Source of the DNA: Acidicapsa acidisoli
GTDB taxonomy: Bacteria > Acidobacteriota > Terriglobia > Terriglobales > Acidobacteriaceae
DNA: 64,000 nt
Reading direction: 5' to 3'
Assembly: GCF_025685625.1 (NCBI RefSeq)
Contig: NZ_JAGSYI010000001.1
Location: 2,399,147 to 2,463,146 of the forward strand
The translations under genes and the position numbers were made by a program. Under the pieces are notes generated by a model. That model saw only the letters and a program-made list of their open reading frames with translations. It was not told the origin of the DNA and ran no database searches. Below are positions 45,545 to 54,154 of the stretch, in pieces (position 1 is the stretch's first letter; each line of letters starts with the position of its first letter).

Positions 45545-47284
45545 ATGCTGGGTCGTTTTTGCTTGAGGGCGTTGCTTTTGGCCAGCCTCGCAGTGCCATT
45601 TATCGGATGTGGCAGTAGTACCACCGTGGATTCCATTCAGGTGACTCCAGCGACTGTATCGCTGGCAACGGGCACCACGGCGCAACTCACGGCCACTGGG
45701 ACGTACGGCCACGGAAGCCATCCCTCTTCCAGCCAGAACATAACCAGCGCGGTCAGCTGGAACTCCAGCGCCACGTCCGTCGCGACCGTCAGCCCCGCCG
45801 GAGTGGTAACCGGCGTGGGTGCGGGCACAACGACGATTACGGCCAGTACCCAGGGCTTTGGTGGCCTGATCACCAGTAACGAGGCGTCCATCACGGTCAC
45901 CGGTGGCGGCACTGGCCCAACGAGCAGCACCCTGACCTCGCTTGCCATCATTCCCGGCACCCAATCGGTTGCATCCCCTGGCCAAACCAGCCAGTTCATC
46001 GCCATTGGAACGACTTCCTCGGGCGCTACAGAGAATTTAACTGGCTCGGTGGTCTGGAGTTCCAGCAGTGCACAGGTTGCAACGATCAGCGTCGGCGGGC
46101 TCGCCACCGGAGTGAGCCAGGGTACTACTACCATTACGGCCATAGCGACCAACTCTGACAAGACTGTCGTTACGGGTACTGCGACCTTCACCGTGACGGG
46201 CGGGACATCCGAACCGTTCACCGCAATCACTATCAGCCCGGCTGCGGAAACGCTCTCTGCAACGGGTCAAACCGGGCAGTTTACCGCGATTGCAACTGCC
46301 AGCGGCGGGCTTAATCAAGATGTAACAAACTCGCCACAGGTTAAGTGGAGTTCTAGCATTCCTACGATCGCGACGGTCACAACTAGTCCTGCTCCGTCAG
46401 CGGGGACGGTTGCGGGAGTTAGCCCGGGCTCAACAGTGATCACGGCGACGCTGACCAATCCCGATGGGACCGTATTGACGGCGAACGCCGCCATTTCGGT
46501 AACTGCATCCTCGCAGGCGGAGCCGTTGCTTTCCATCACCATCTTGCCGACTTCAGTTTCTACCGGCAACCTGTATGGTACGACGCAATTCCTCGCCTAT
46601 GGAACCTTCTCCACTCCACCAACGGTGCAGGATATTACGAACGGTATCACCCGGGACGGGTTCACTTCGCCGGTGTACTGGATTTCCGATCTGCAAACCG
46701 AATTTCCAGTCACGACAGCATCGGGTCCTCTGACTTACCCGCCCAGTACTCCGCTGACCGACGGCGGCCTCGTCACCGCGTATGCGACCGGGAACACGAG
46801 CATTTACGTGACGGCAACGAACCCGGACGGAACCCTTGTGTACAGCCCGGCAGTGACCTTCGCTTGCCCGTACATAGCGCCAACACCGACGAATGTAGGA
46901 TCGTGCAACAATGAAACTATCGCAGATCCCCTGCTGGTGACTCTGACTGTTTTCAATGCCGGCCTGAATCCGAATGTTACGGGTAACTGGCTAGTCACAG
47001 CCCCGTCTGCCACGGGCACCCCCGACGTCATCCACTGCGGACCTGGCTACGCTGCGGCTGGCTTCACCTCCTCGGTTTGCTCGGCGCCATACCCGATTGG
47101 CGCCACAATCACTTTGACTGCTCCAGCCCAGAAAGGGGTCGCGTTCGGCGGATGGTCGTACAACTGTGCCGCAACCGTGCCCATAAACGCAGCTGGACCA
47201 AACAGCTGCTCGGTTATTGTCGGAAACGACACATCTACTACCAACCCTACCTCCAACGTATCGGTGGGAGCAATCTTCAACTAA
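45545..47284 (+). CDS. Surface lipoprotein with bacterial Ig-like (BIG2) repeats
   Basis: 579 residues. A lipoprotein signal (LLLASLAVPFIGC) places the lipid-modified Cys near residue 22. Then at least three BIG2-type repeats of about 95-105 residues follow. Each opens with a SIQVTPATVSLATGTTAQLT-like strand and closes with ATVSPAGVVTGVGAGTTTIT-like strands; the later copies are TSLAIIPGTQSVASPGQTSQ and FTAITISPAAETLSATGQTG. The last 200 residues are beta-rich and contain six or more cysteines, so disulfides are likely. The composition is Thr/Ser/Gly-rich. Probably an exported adhesive or structural protein; ligand unknown. Confidence 0.87.
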   Translation: MLGRFCLRALLLASLAVPFIGCGSSTTVDSIQVTPATVSLATGTTAQLTATGTYGHGSHPSSSQNITSAVSWNSSATSVATVSPAGVVTGVGAGTTTITASTQGFGGLITSNEASITVTGGGTGPTSSTLTSLAIIPGTQSVASPGQTSQFIAIGTTSSGATENLTGSVVWSSSSAQVATISVGGLATGVSQGTTTITAIATNSDKTVVTGTATFTVTGGTSEPFTAITISPAAETLSATGQTGQFTAIATASGGLNQDVTNSPQVKWSSSIPTIATVTTSPAPSAGTVAGVSPGSTVITATLTNPDGTVLTANAAISVTASSQAEPLLSITILPTSVSTGNLYGTTQFLAYGTFSTPPTVQDITNGITRDGFTSPVYWISDLQTEFPVTTASGPLTYPPSTPLTDGGLVTAYATGNTSIYVTATNPDGTLVYSPAVTFACPYIAPTPTNVGSCNNETIADPLLVTLTVFNAGLNPNVTGNWLVTAPSATGTPDVIHCGPGYAAAGFTSSVCSAPYPIGATITLTAPAQKGVAFGGWSYNCAATVPINAAGPNSCSVIVGNDTSTTNPTSNVSVGAIFN

Positions 47285-47302
47285 AAACATAACTTATAAC
47301 GA

Positions 47303-47340
47303 AAACCGCCGGTCAGGTCTGCTTTCCTGACCGGCGGTTT
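47303..47340. terminator. Bidirectional hairpin terminator
   Basis: AAACCGCCGGTCAGG (47303-47317) pairs perfectly with CCTGACCGGCGGTTT (47326-47340), loop 8 bases. A and T flanks suit both the lipoprotein gene and the convergent universal stress gene. Confidence 0.9.
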
Positions 47341-47366
47341 GTCTTCCGGCAACAATTCAGCGCACC

Positions 47367-48257
47367 TCAATCCGGAATATGCAGCACCAGAATCGGGCAG
47401 GAAGCCTCCGCAATAACCTGCGTAGCTATGCCGCGCTGCAGCCGCGTCGCCGCGTGGGAGCAGGCATGCGCTCCGATCACAATGAAGTCGGAGTTTCTCT
47501 CTCTCGCCTCGGAGACAATCGTCGCACACGGCGAATGGAGCGCTGGCACAGCCTGAAGCGCCGCGACTGGAGTATCGCCCTCCGGCAAAATCTTTGTGAT
47601 CGCCTTCTCAAAGTCCTCCCGAGTTTTGCTTGAGTGCTTCGGAGTTCGAGGCTCTACATGAAGGAGCGTGAAGGCGGCTTCGTACTGCCGCGCCAGCCGC
47701 CACGCAAAAATCGCAGCGTCGGCGGACTCGGGGCGGAGATCGCTGGCGCAGAGGATATTGTGCGGATGCCACTCCTGTTCCGGCGCAGGACGGGCTTTCG
47801 GGCCGACAACCATCACCGGGCAGCCGGCAGTGCGTAGCAGGACTTCGGAATCGCAGCCGAAGAGAAGGCGCTCGATTCCGGAGTTGATGTCGGCCCCCAG
47901 CACAATTAGATCGCTGCATGCCTGTTGGGAGCAGCATGGAATCTCTTCCTGAAGTAGCCCGCTGAGCGCCAGCGTTCGCGCGTTGATGCCCTCGGTTCGC
48001 AGCTTGACGCCTATTTGTTCCAACTGCTGAATTTCTTTGTTTTGTGCGGCTTCCAAGTGATACCACGCGGCTTCGGGAACGGCCATGGGGCTGACCGGCT
48101 GCGTTACGTGGGCGAGGATCAGTTCCGCTCCGTGTCGCTGAGCAATGCGGCGGGCGTACCCCAAGGCAAGGTTCGACAACGGGAAGAAATCGATTGGCAC
48201 CACCAGACGATCAAGCTTGATTCTGGCGGGAGTTGCGGTGGGTACGGAAGCAGCCAT
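47367..48257 (-). CDS. Tandem universal stress protein (two Usp domains)
   Basis: 296 residues in two UspA-like halves. The first (about 15-155) begins KLDRLVVPIDFFPLSNLALG and ends LFGCDSEVLLRTAGCPVMVV. The second (about 165-296) begins HNILCASDLRPESADAAIFA and ends LQRGIATQVIAEASCPILVL. The ATP-binding G-x2-G-x9-G-S/T loop is partly kept in each half. Such tandem proteins support survival under stress; the target is unknown. It is divergent from the amgK-like gene. Confidence 0.92.
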   Translation of the reverse strand: MAASVPTATPARIKLDRLVVPIDFFPLSNLALGYARRIAQRHGAELILAHVTQPVSPMAVPEAAWYHLEAAQNKEIQQLEQIGVKLRTEGINARTLALSGLLQEEIPCCSQQACSDLIVLGADINSGIERLLFGCDSEVLLRTAGCPVMVVGPKARPAPEQEWHPHNILCASDLRPESADAAIFAWRLARQYEAAFTLLHVEPRTPKHSSKTREDFEKAITKILPEGDTPVAALQAVPALHSPCATIVSEARERNSDFIVIGAHACSHAATRLQRGIATQVIAEASCPILVLHIPD

Positions 48258-48460
48258 GGCGCCCTCCTGACCTGTTATTCGCGGTGCTGTGGCACTGTTA
48301 CAAATTTCTCAATTGCAGCAACAATAGTACGAATTCCGCGCGATGGGAAGGCCGCGTTTGCAACGCCGAGTCACGACCTTGCATCTGCTTCCCCAGGCTG
48401 GATATCTTAGTGAGGCGAGTCAAGCAATTCGCCAATCGAGCAATTCCCCAAAAGAGGTTC

Positions 48461-49888
48461 ATGGACGTTCTAAAGCGGCTTTTCGAGCAGTATTACCAGT
48501 TACCGGCCGAAGAGGTTCAGCCGCTACAAGGTGAGCTTGGTGGATCGGGACGCGCCATCGTCCGATTGACCGGCGGACCATTCAGCGCCATCGGCATTCT
48601 CTATTCCGTGCACGAGGAGAACGTCGCCTTCCTCGAATTCTCCAGGCATTTTCGCCGGCGTGGATTGCCTGTCCCACAAATTTACGCGGAGGCTTTGAGT
48701 GAAGGCGCCTATCTGGAAGAAGACCTAGGAGACACGACGCTCTTTCAGTTCCTCAGCGCCAACCGCACGGGCGCGGTCATCGCTCCGCCAGCGGTCGAAG
48801 CATATCGCAAAGTGGTGGCGGCATTGCCGCGTTTTCAAGTCGAAGCGGGCCGCGATTTGAATTACAAAGTCTGTTATCCGCGCGCCAGCTTCGACCGCCA
48901 GTCCATCGCCTGGGATCTGAACTACTTCAAGTACTATTTTCTCCGGCTCTCCGGAGTGCCGTTTAACGAACAGGCGCTGGAGCATGATTTCAGCCGTTTG
49001 ACCAAGCTTCTGCTGGGCGCGAACCATGACTATTTTCTGTATCGGGATTTCCAGTCGCGCAATGTGATGCTGCGCGACGGACAGCCATTTTTTCTCGACT
49101 ATCAGGGCGGCCGCAAAGGCGCACTGCAATACGACATTGCCTCGCTTCTCTACGATGGCAAGGCCGATCTTCCGCCAGAGCTGCGCCAGGAACTGCTCGA
49201 TCATTACCTCGATTGCCTTTCCAATTACATTGACGTCGATCGCGCAGCCTTCATGGAGCACTACTACGCCTACGTGTACATCCGCATCCTGCAGGCTTTG
49301 GGCGCATACGGTTTCCGGGGCTTCTACGAACGCAAGGCGCACTTCCTGCAGAGCGTGCCCTACGCGCTCAAAAACCTGCGCTGGCTCGCCCACAACGTCA
49401 AGCTGCCTGTTGCCCTTCCCGCTCTCATGGACGCGGTGAATGCCATGCTGGCGTCCGATAAACTCCAGGGTCTTGCATCCTCCGCCGACAAATTGACGGT
49501 ACGCATCTTCAGTTTCTCCTTCCACCGTCAAGCTCCCACGGATGACTCCGGCAATGGGGGCGGATTTGTCTTCGATGGCCGCAGTCTTCCAAATCCCGGC
49601 AGGGAAGAACAGTTCCGCCCGCTGACCGGCAAGGACGCGCCGGTAATCGACTATCTCAATCAGCAGGAGAGCGTGCACCACTTCTTTTCCAGCGTTCTAT
49701 CCCTCGTGGATGCAAGCGTAAGCAGTTATCAGGCGCGCGGCTTCAAGAACCTCATGGTCTCCTTCGGTTGCACCGGTGGCCAGCACCGCTCCGTCTACCT
49801 GGCGGAGAAGCTGGCAAGGCACCTGCGCCGCAGCGGCGGCGTGGAAGTGGTTCTCCGTCACATTGAGCTGGAGAAGATGGGCAAGTGA
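48461..49888 (+). CDS. amgK: Amino-sugar kinase AmgK fused to a RapZ C-terminal domain
   Basis: 475 residues in two parts. Residues 1 to about 340 form an aminoglycoside-phosphotransferase-type kinase like AmgK, which phosphorylates N-acetylmuramate and N-acetylglucosamine at the anomeric position during peptidoglycan recycling. The catalytic loop is FLYRDFQSRNVML and the metal loop FLDYQGGRKGALQYDIASLL; the usual His of HRD is Tyr here. Residues from about 345 match the C-terminal domain of RapZ: FDGRSLPNPGREEQFRPLTG, then DAPVIDYL, and the hallmark GCTGGQHRSVYLAEKLA. The RapZ P-loop domain is absent. The ATG at 48461 has AGAGG upstream. The stop overlaps murU by GTGA, indicating co-translation. 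The domain calls are strong; the sensing role is inference. Confidence 0.88.
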   Translation: MDVLKRLFEQYYQLPAEEVQPLQGELGGSGRAIVRLTGGPFSAIGILYSVHEENVAFLEFSRHFRRRGLPVPQIYAEALSEGAYLEEDLGDTTLFQFLSANRTGAVIAPPAVEAYRKVVAALPRFQVEAGRDLNYKVCYPRASFDRQSIAWDLNYFKYYFLRLSGVPFNEQALEHDFSRLTKLLLGANHDYFLYRDFQSRNVMLRDGQPFFLDYQGGRKGALQYDIASLLYDGKADLPPELRQELLDHYLDCLSNYIDVDRAAFMEHYYAYVYIRILQALGAYGFRGFYERKAHFLQSVPYALKNLRWLAHNVKLPVALPALMDAVNAMLASDKLQGLASSADKLTVRIFSFSFHRQAPTDDSGNGGGFVFDGRSLPNPGREEQFRPLTGKDAPVIDYLNQQESVHHFFSSVLSLVDASVSSYQARGFKNLMVSFGCTGGQHRSVYLAEKLARHLRRSGGVEVVLRHIELEKMGK

Positions 49889-50643
49889 GGGCAATGATCC
49901 TGGCCGCCGGCCTCGGCACGCGCCTGCGGCCGCTCACAGATGACCGTCCGAAGGCGCTCGTGGAAGTTGCGGGTCATACGCTCCTTGAGATAGCTCTCAA
50001 CCGCTTGCGGACCTTCGGCGTGCGCGATGTGATCGTCAATGCGCATCACTACGCCGACAAGATGATCGAGTATCTGAAGGCCAACGCCAACTTCGGGATG
50101 CGAATCGAAATCTCTCGCGAGGAAGTATTGCTAGATACAGGTGGCGGCCTCAAGAAAGCCGCGCATTTCTTCCTTGAAACGGACGAAAACTCGCGAGAGC
50201 CATTCCTTCTGCATAATGTCGATGTGATCAGCACGATCGATCTCGCTCGCATGATGCAGTTCCATCGAGCGAATGATGCGCTCGCTACGCTTGCGGTTCA
50301 GGCTCGGGAGACTTCGCGGTATCTGCTCTTTGACGACCGAGGCGAGCTCTGCGGCCGTCAAACCGTGAGCGCGGCGAGTGAGGAAGCCGAATTGGTGCGG
50401 ATTGCTGAAGATGCGGAGCCATTGGCATTTTCAGGGATCCACGTCATCTCACCGCGCCTTTTCTCGAAAATGGAAGAGGACGGCGTATTTTCCATTATTT
50501 CCACGTACCTGCGCCTCGCGGCCCGCGAAGAAAAAATCCTCGCTTTTCGCGCGGACGATTCGTATTGGCGCGACCTGGGCAGGCCGGAGCACATTCTGCA
50601 GGCAGCCGAGGATATCCGCGACGGGCGGTATTCACTGGCTTGA
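49885..50643 (+). CDS. murU: Nucleotidyltransferase, MurU-like (MurNAc-1-phosphate uridylyltransferase)
   Basis: 252 residues of the sugar-phosphate nucleotidyltransferase fold. The nucleotide-binding signature MILAAGLGTRLRPLTDDRPKA opens the protein, and LLHNVDVISTIDL and WRDLGRPEHILQAAEDI follow. In Pseudomonas, AmgK and MurU convert recycled MurNAc to UDP-MurNAc, bypassing de novo synthesis and fosfomycin-sensitive MurA. Overlap with the AmgK-like gene makes that role likely here. The length is close to MurU (about 225 residues) and far shorter than GlmU. The GTG at 49885 overlaps the previous stop; an ATG three codons later is possible. Confidence 0.88.
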   Translation: MRAMILAAGLGTRLRPLTDDRPKALVEVAGHTLLEIALNRLRTFGVRDVIVNAHHYADKMIEYLKANANFGMRIEISREEVLLDTGGGLKKAAHFFLETDENSREPFLLHNVDVISTIDLARMMQFHRANDALATLAVQARETSRYLLFDDRGELCGRQTVSAASEEAELVRIAEDAEPLAFSGIHVISPRLFSKMEEDGVFSIISTYLRLAAREEKILAFRADDSYWRDLGRPEHILQAAEDIRDGRYSLA

Positions 50644-51804
50644 GGATGCCGGTTTGGGTGTGTTCTTGACGCTTGGGAAGTAGCCCGTGCGGGTGCGGAC
50701 GTTGAGCTTGCCCTCACCCTTGGCTTGCGCAATCACCGTCACCTTGCGGAATCCGGGTTGACTTGTCGGTTTGGTGCTGTGGTAGGCGAGGGTGTATTGG
50801 CTTCGGATATCTCGGGCTACCTCCGCGGCTATCTGATCAACCTGGTCCAGGGACTTCGGGAAGAAAGCGATTCCGCCGGTTTCGCCGGAGAGCATCTCCA
50901 GCGCGCGTCGCGCGTGGCGCACTTCGCCCCGGGACATTTCGTCGCCAAAGAGGAGGCCGATTGAGTAAATGACAGGCCCCGAAAGCTGCTGGACCCGACG
51001 GATGGCCTGTTCGAGGTTCAGAGTGCTGGCGTTGTCTTCGCCGTCGGTGATGATGACGATGACTTGCTTGGGGCGATGGGCGTCGGCGGCAAGTTTATCC
51101 GCGGACGCGACGACGGCGTCGTAGAGGGCGGTGCCGCCGCGGGACTCGATGTGGCCGAGGCCGTCCTTGAGCTTGTTGGGGTCGGAGGTGAGGTCCTGGT
51201 CGATGTAGGCGTCGTCGGCGAAGTTGACGACGAAGGCTTCGTCTTTCGGATTGGAGGCGAGGATCAGGTCGAGCGAGGATTTGTTCACCGACGGGCGCTT
51301 CTTGTACATCGAACCGGAGTTGTCGATCACCAGGCCAATTGAGACTGGGATATCGGCATGCTGGAAGCTGAGGAGGTTTTGCTGGACGCCGTCCTCGAGT
51401 ACGCGAAAATCATTCCGCTTTAGGTCCTGGACAATCTGACCATGGCCGTCGAGTACCGTCACGTTGAGCGAGACTTCCTCCACGTCGGCACGGACGACGA
51501 AGCTGCCGCCTTCCTTGGAGACCTCGCCTGTCGTGGGCTTGGTGACGTCGGCGTCGGGTGATCGAACCGGGTCGCGGTCGACGGTGAGGGGCGCGGGGTG
51601 CTGCGCTGTTGATTGCGCTGTCAGGGCGTCGCTCGGAAAAAAGAGCAGTGGCGCCGCGAGCACGATCATCCCGCATCTCAGCAGCGAGAAGCGAGGCGCA
51701 CCGTTCCTCCAGGTTTTGGAATGCGAAATGTTGAGCACCCGGAGTTGTGGCGAACTGGACGAAGTCGAATTAGTGGAGCGGCGCATAGTAACCGGTACGG
51801 GCAT
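50632..51804 (-). CDS. Exported von Willebrand factor A-domain protein (acidobacterial type), copy 2
   Basis: 390 residues. A hydrophobic signal segment (CGMIVLAAPLLFFPSDALTA) lies about 45 residues in, so the true start may be at 51669; ATGs at 51804 and 51786 overlap the upstream VWA gene. A beta-rich lead-in (VEEVSLNVTVLDGHGQIV) is followed by the VWA domain with the MIDAS motif DNSGSM, then GGTALYDAVVASADKLA and IVIITDGEDNAS. The layout matches the VWFA-related family found mainly in Acidobacteria. Function unknown; probably extracytoplasmic metal-dependent adhesion or complex assembly. Its last bases overlap the 3' end of convergent murU. Confidence 0.88.
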   Translation of the reverse strand: MPVPVTMRRSTNSTSSSSPQLRVLNISHSKTWRNGAPRFSLLRCGMIVLAAPLLFFPSDALTAQSTAQHPAPLTVDRDPVRSPDADVTKPTTGEVSKEGGSFVVRADVEEVSLNVTVLDGHGQIVQDLKRNDFRVLEDGVQQNLLSFQHADIPVSIGLVIDNSGSMYKKRPSVNKSSLDLILASNPKDEAFVVNFADDAYIDQDLTSDPNKLKDGLGHIESRGGTALYDAVVASADKLAADAHRPKQVIVIITDGEDNASTLNLEQAIRRVQQLSGPVIYSIGLLFGDEMSRGEVRHARRALEMLSGETGGIAFFPKSLDQVDQIAAEVARDIRSQYTLAYHSTKPTSQPGFRKVTVIAQAKGEGKLNVRTRTGYFPSVKNTPKPASSSQ

Positions 51805-52882
51805 GGACAGTCAGGGGAGGCAGGCCCTGCGGTGGCACCAGCTTCACCTTCACTTTACGCCACTTACCGTCGCGTTGCATGGAAGTTGGGTGATAACCGA
51901 GCACATACTGGTTGCGGAGTTCGGTGGAAATCTTGATGGCGATGTCGCCCATATCGGCCAGGTCGTCTACGCGGAACATGCGCCCGCCGGTCTCTTCGCT
52001 CAGGTCATTCAATAAAACCGGCCCCATGCGCTCCTCCGTTGTGGGGGCATAGGGATCGAAAATGCCAATGGAGTAGATTTCGACGTCGGATTCTCGCACC
52101 TGTGCTTTGACTTCCCCTTCGGTGTATCGTGAGCGGTTGTCGCCGCCGTCGGAGACAACGAGCAGGGCCTTGCGCTCGTGCTTGGCGGTCTTCATCTTGT
52201 CCATACCGTAATAGATGGCGTCGAGCAGGGCTGTGCGATGGCCGGCGCGGACGGTCTGGAGGCGCGCCTCGATATCTTCGACGGAACCGGTGAAGTCCTC
52301 GATCAACTCGGGGCGGTCATTGAAGCCGATGACGAAAAATTCATCCTGCGGATTCGCGGTCTTCATAAACTGCAGGATCGAATCGCGGGCGCGTATCAGC
52401 TTGGAAGTCATGGAGCCGGAAAGATCCATGATGATGCCGATCGAGACAGGCGCGTCTTCGCAGGAAAAAGTCTTGATCTTCTGCTGGCTGTTGTTTTCGT
52501 AGACGAAGAAGTCGTTCTGTTCCAGGCCCGTGACGAGGCGGTTCATTGGGTCGGTGATCGTGACCGGCACCAGGACCAGGTCGACGTTCATGGCGATGCG
52601 GGAGCCGGGGGACATTTTTAAGGCGTCGGTTCCGGTAAGCGCCGGGGCCTCAGCGCCAGCTGGAGCTCCAGTGGCTGGCGCAGCCGCGGCAGGAGGGACG
52701 GGAACATGGACTTTGTTGAGCGGATCGTCCTGTGAGTGTGCCAATTGGGGAACGGCCGCCAGAAGCAGCAGCGAGGCGCAGGCCCAGTAGCAATTGAGGG
52801 AATTTTTTTCGCGGCGCCCAAGCGATCCCAAAGAAGACGTCGTGTTGATTTGCGTTGAGTTGTGGAAAGCGAGTGTCTTCAT
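51770..52882 (-). CDS. Exported von Willebrand factor A-domain protein (acidobacterial type), copy 1
   Basis: 370 residues: a signal segment (ACASLLLLAAVPQLAHS), a Pro/Ala-rich linker, a beta-rich lead-in (NVDLVLVPVTITDPMNRLVT), then a VWA domain with the MIDAS DLSGSM, GHRTALLDAIYYGMDKMKTA and LVVSDGGDNRS. It ends VHARTGYYAPLH, parallel to VRTRTGYFPS in the downstream copy. The two are therefore tandem duplicates arranged in one operon with a 35-base or shorter overlap. AGGGG precedes the ATG at 52882. Confidence 0.9.
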   Translation of the reverse strand: MKTLAFHNSTQINTTSSLGSLGRREKNSLNCYWACASLLLLAAVPQLAHSQDDPLNKVHVPVPPAAAAPATGAPAGAEAPALTGTDALKMSPGSRIAMNVDLVLVPVTITDPMNRLVTGLEQNDFFVYENNSQQKIKTFSCEDAPVSIGIIMDLSGSMTSKLIRARDSILQFMKTANPQDEFFVIGFNDRPELIEDFTGSVEDIEARLQTVRAGHRTALLDAIYYGMDKMKTAKHERKALLVVSDGGDNRSRYTEGEVKAQVRESDVEIYSIGIFDPYAPTTEERMGPVLLNDLSEETGGRMFRVDDLADMGDIAIKISTELRNQYVLGYHPTSMQRDGKWRKVKVKLVPPQGLPPLTVHARTGYYAPLH

Positions 52883-53311
52883 CGTCTGCCCCTGATTGTG
52901 GAGAGGATGTTAGCACGATTGAGCATCGTTAGTTGTATCGGAAATGTCATCGCCTTTTGCGATATGGAACCGAAATATATCTCTCCATGATTGGAACGCA
53001 CGAGAAGCAATCTGGATTCGAACCAAACCAGTTAAGTAGCGCCAACGCTCCGACGGCTCTGGGATACAATCGAGCGAAGGTTGACAGCCTTGGACATTGA
53101 CCTCCCTTGTCATAAACCTTGTCTTGAAGCTTGTCATGAATTTGGCAATGAATCCTGTCATGAAAGCTACGGCATCTCAGATGACTTGGACATATCCACT
53201 TTACGGCTGGCGCTGCTGTCCGGTTAGCGTTTTTTGTGCCTGTCAGAGGCATCGGGTGCAGCGGGGGCAGCAGGTGGGAGTAGCAGCGATTTGACCCCTA
53301 TTTTCAAGCAC
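52883..53311. other. Divergent intergenic region with a 12-bp repeat array
   Basis: 429 bases between the VWA operon and the amidase operon. Besides the repeats at 53106-53165 I see no supported gene. Frames exist on both strands through the repeats but lack ribosome-binding sites. Promoters for both operons should lie here. Confidence 0.5.
53106..53165. repeat. Five 12-bp direct repeats, consensus CTTGTCATGAAT
   Basis: Five units at exact 12-base spacing: CTTGTCATAAAC (53106), CTTGTCTTGAAG (53118), CTTGTCATGAAT (53130), TTGGCAATGAAT (53142) and CCTGTCATGAAA (53154). They lie about 150 bases before the amidase start, in a region shared with the divergent VWA operon. The array could be an operator array or a decaying minisatellite. 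The spacing is a multiple of three, so it would read as a tetrapeptide repeat if translated. Confidence 0.75.
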
Positions 53312-54154
53312 ATGCTGAATCGCGTTGCGCTCTGTTTTATTGCCGCCGGCGTGGCAGGGACGCTAATTTGTTCGGGACTCGGCCAGCGTCCGGCAGGTTC
53401 CGTCGGCCAGAGCGTTCCCGCACCGCTGCAAAAGACCGCTCCCCCCGCACGGTTTGTGGTCGTGGTGGATGCCGCGCATGGCGGGGATGACGGCGGAGGC
53501 CAGCTTGGCGCTTCCGTCGCCGAGAAGACCGTGACGCTGGCGCTGAGCGTGCGGCTGCGCTCTCTCCTGACGGCGCGAGGATTCACGGTAGTGACCACTC
53601 GCGAGGGAAATGTGAACCTGAACAGCGACGCGAGGGCGCAGATCGCAAACCATGCCACAGCGGCCACAACAGCCTCGGGTGGCGCGGCTTGCCTCAGCCT
53701 CCATGCCTCCGAGGCTGGATCAGGGGTGCATATATTTGTTACTTCGCTCGCTCCGGCCCAGTCAGCGCGATTTCTGGCATGGAAGACGGCGCAATCGGCA
53801 TACGTCGCCCGAAGCCTGAAGCTGGCCGGGACGGTCAACAGCGCCTTCGAGCACAGTTCCCCTCCAACCGAGGGTGAGAACAGCGACGCAAATGCCGGGC
53901 CGATTCCGGCGACGCTCGCGCGGGCTTCTCTGCCGGGCGTCGATAGCATGACCTGTCCGGCAGTGGCCATCGAGGTTGCGCCCATTCGCGGCGCAGACCG
54001 GAAGGTGGTGACCGACGTGACCGACCCGCAGTATCAGACGCAGATCGTGGAGACGCTGGCTGCTGCCCTGCTGGAATGGAAGACGGACGAGGAGACAGAT
54101 TCCCGGCCCGACTCGCGGCCAGACTCGCATTTGGTCGGAGGACGGCTGCCATGA
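53312..54154 (+). CDS. N-acetylmuramoyl-L-alanine amidase (Amidase_3 type)
   Basis: Zinc amidase that cuts the bond between MurNAc and the stem peptide; exported. 280 residues from the ATG at 53312, which gives a clean signal peptide (MLNRVALCFIAAGVAGTLI); a TTG at 53234 would add 26 residues. Visible Amidase_3 landmarks are FVVVVDAAHGGDDGG (zinc His), SVAEKTVTLALSVRLRSLLT (zinc Glu), CLSLHASEAGSGVHIFV (second His) and CPAVAIEVAP (catalytic Glu region). The canonical DPGHGG reads DAAHGG. Its stop overlaps the GerMN start (ATGA). The amidase-GerMN-MurI order recurs in other bacteria. Confidence 0.85.
   Translation: MLNRVALCFIAAGVAGTLICSGLGQRPAGSVGQSVPAPLQKTAPPARFVVVVDAAHGGDDGGGQLGASVAEKTVTLALSVRLRSLLTARGFTVVTTREGNVNLNSDARAQIANHATAATTASGGAACLSLHASEAGSGVHIFVTSLAPAQSARFLAWKTAQSAYVARSLKLAGTVNSAFEHSSPPTEGENSDANAGPIPATLARASLPGVDSMTCPAVAIEVAPIRGADRKVVTDVTDPQYQTQIVETLAAALLEWKTDEETDSRPDSRPDSHLVGGRLP

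Noticed and set aside
53010-53075. Minus-strand GGTTCGAATCC with a 5-bp T-stem, suggesting a tRNA or a tRNA remnant
   Set aside because: No matching 7-bp acceptor strand or D-arm could be found upstream on the minus strand; at most a decayed fragment.
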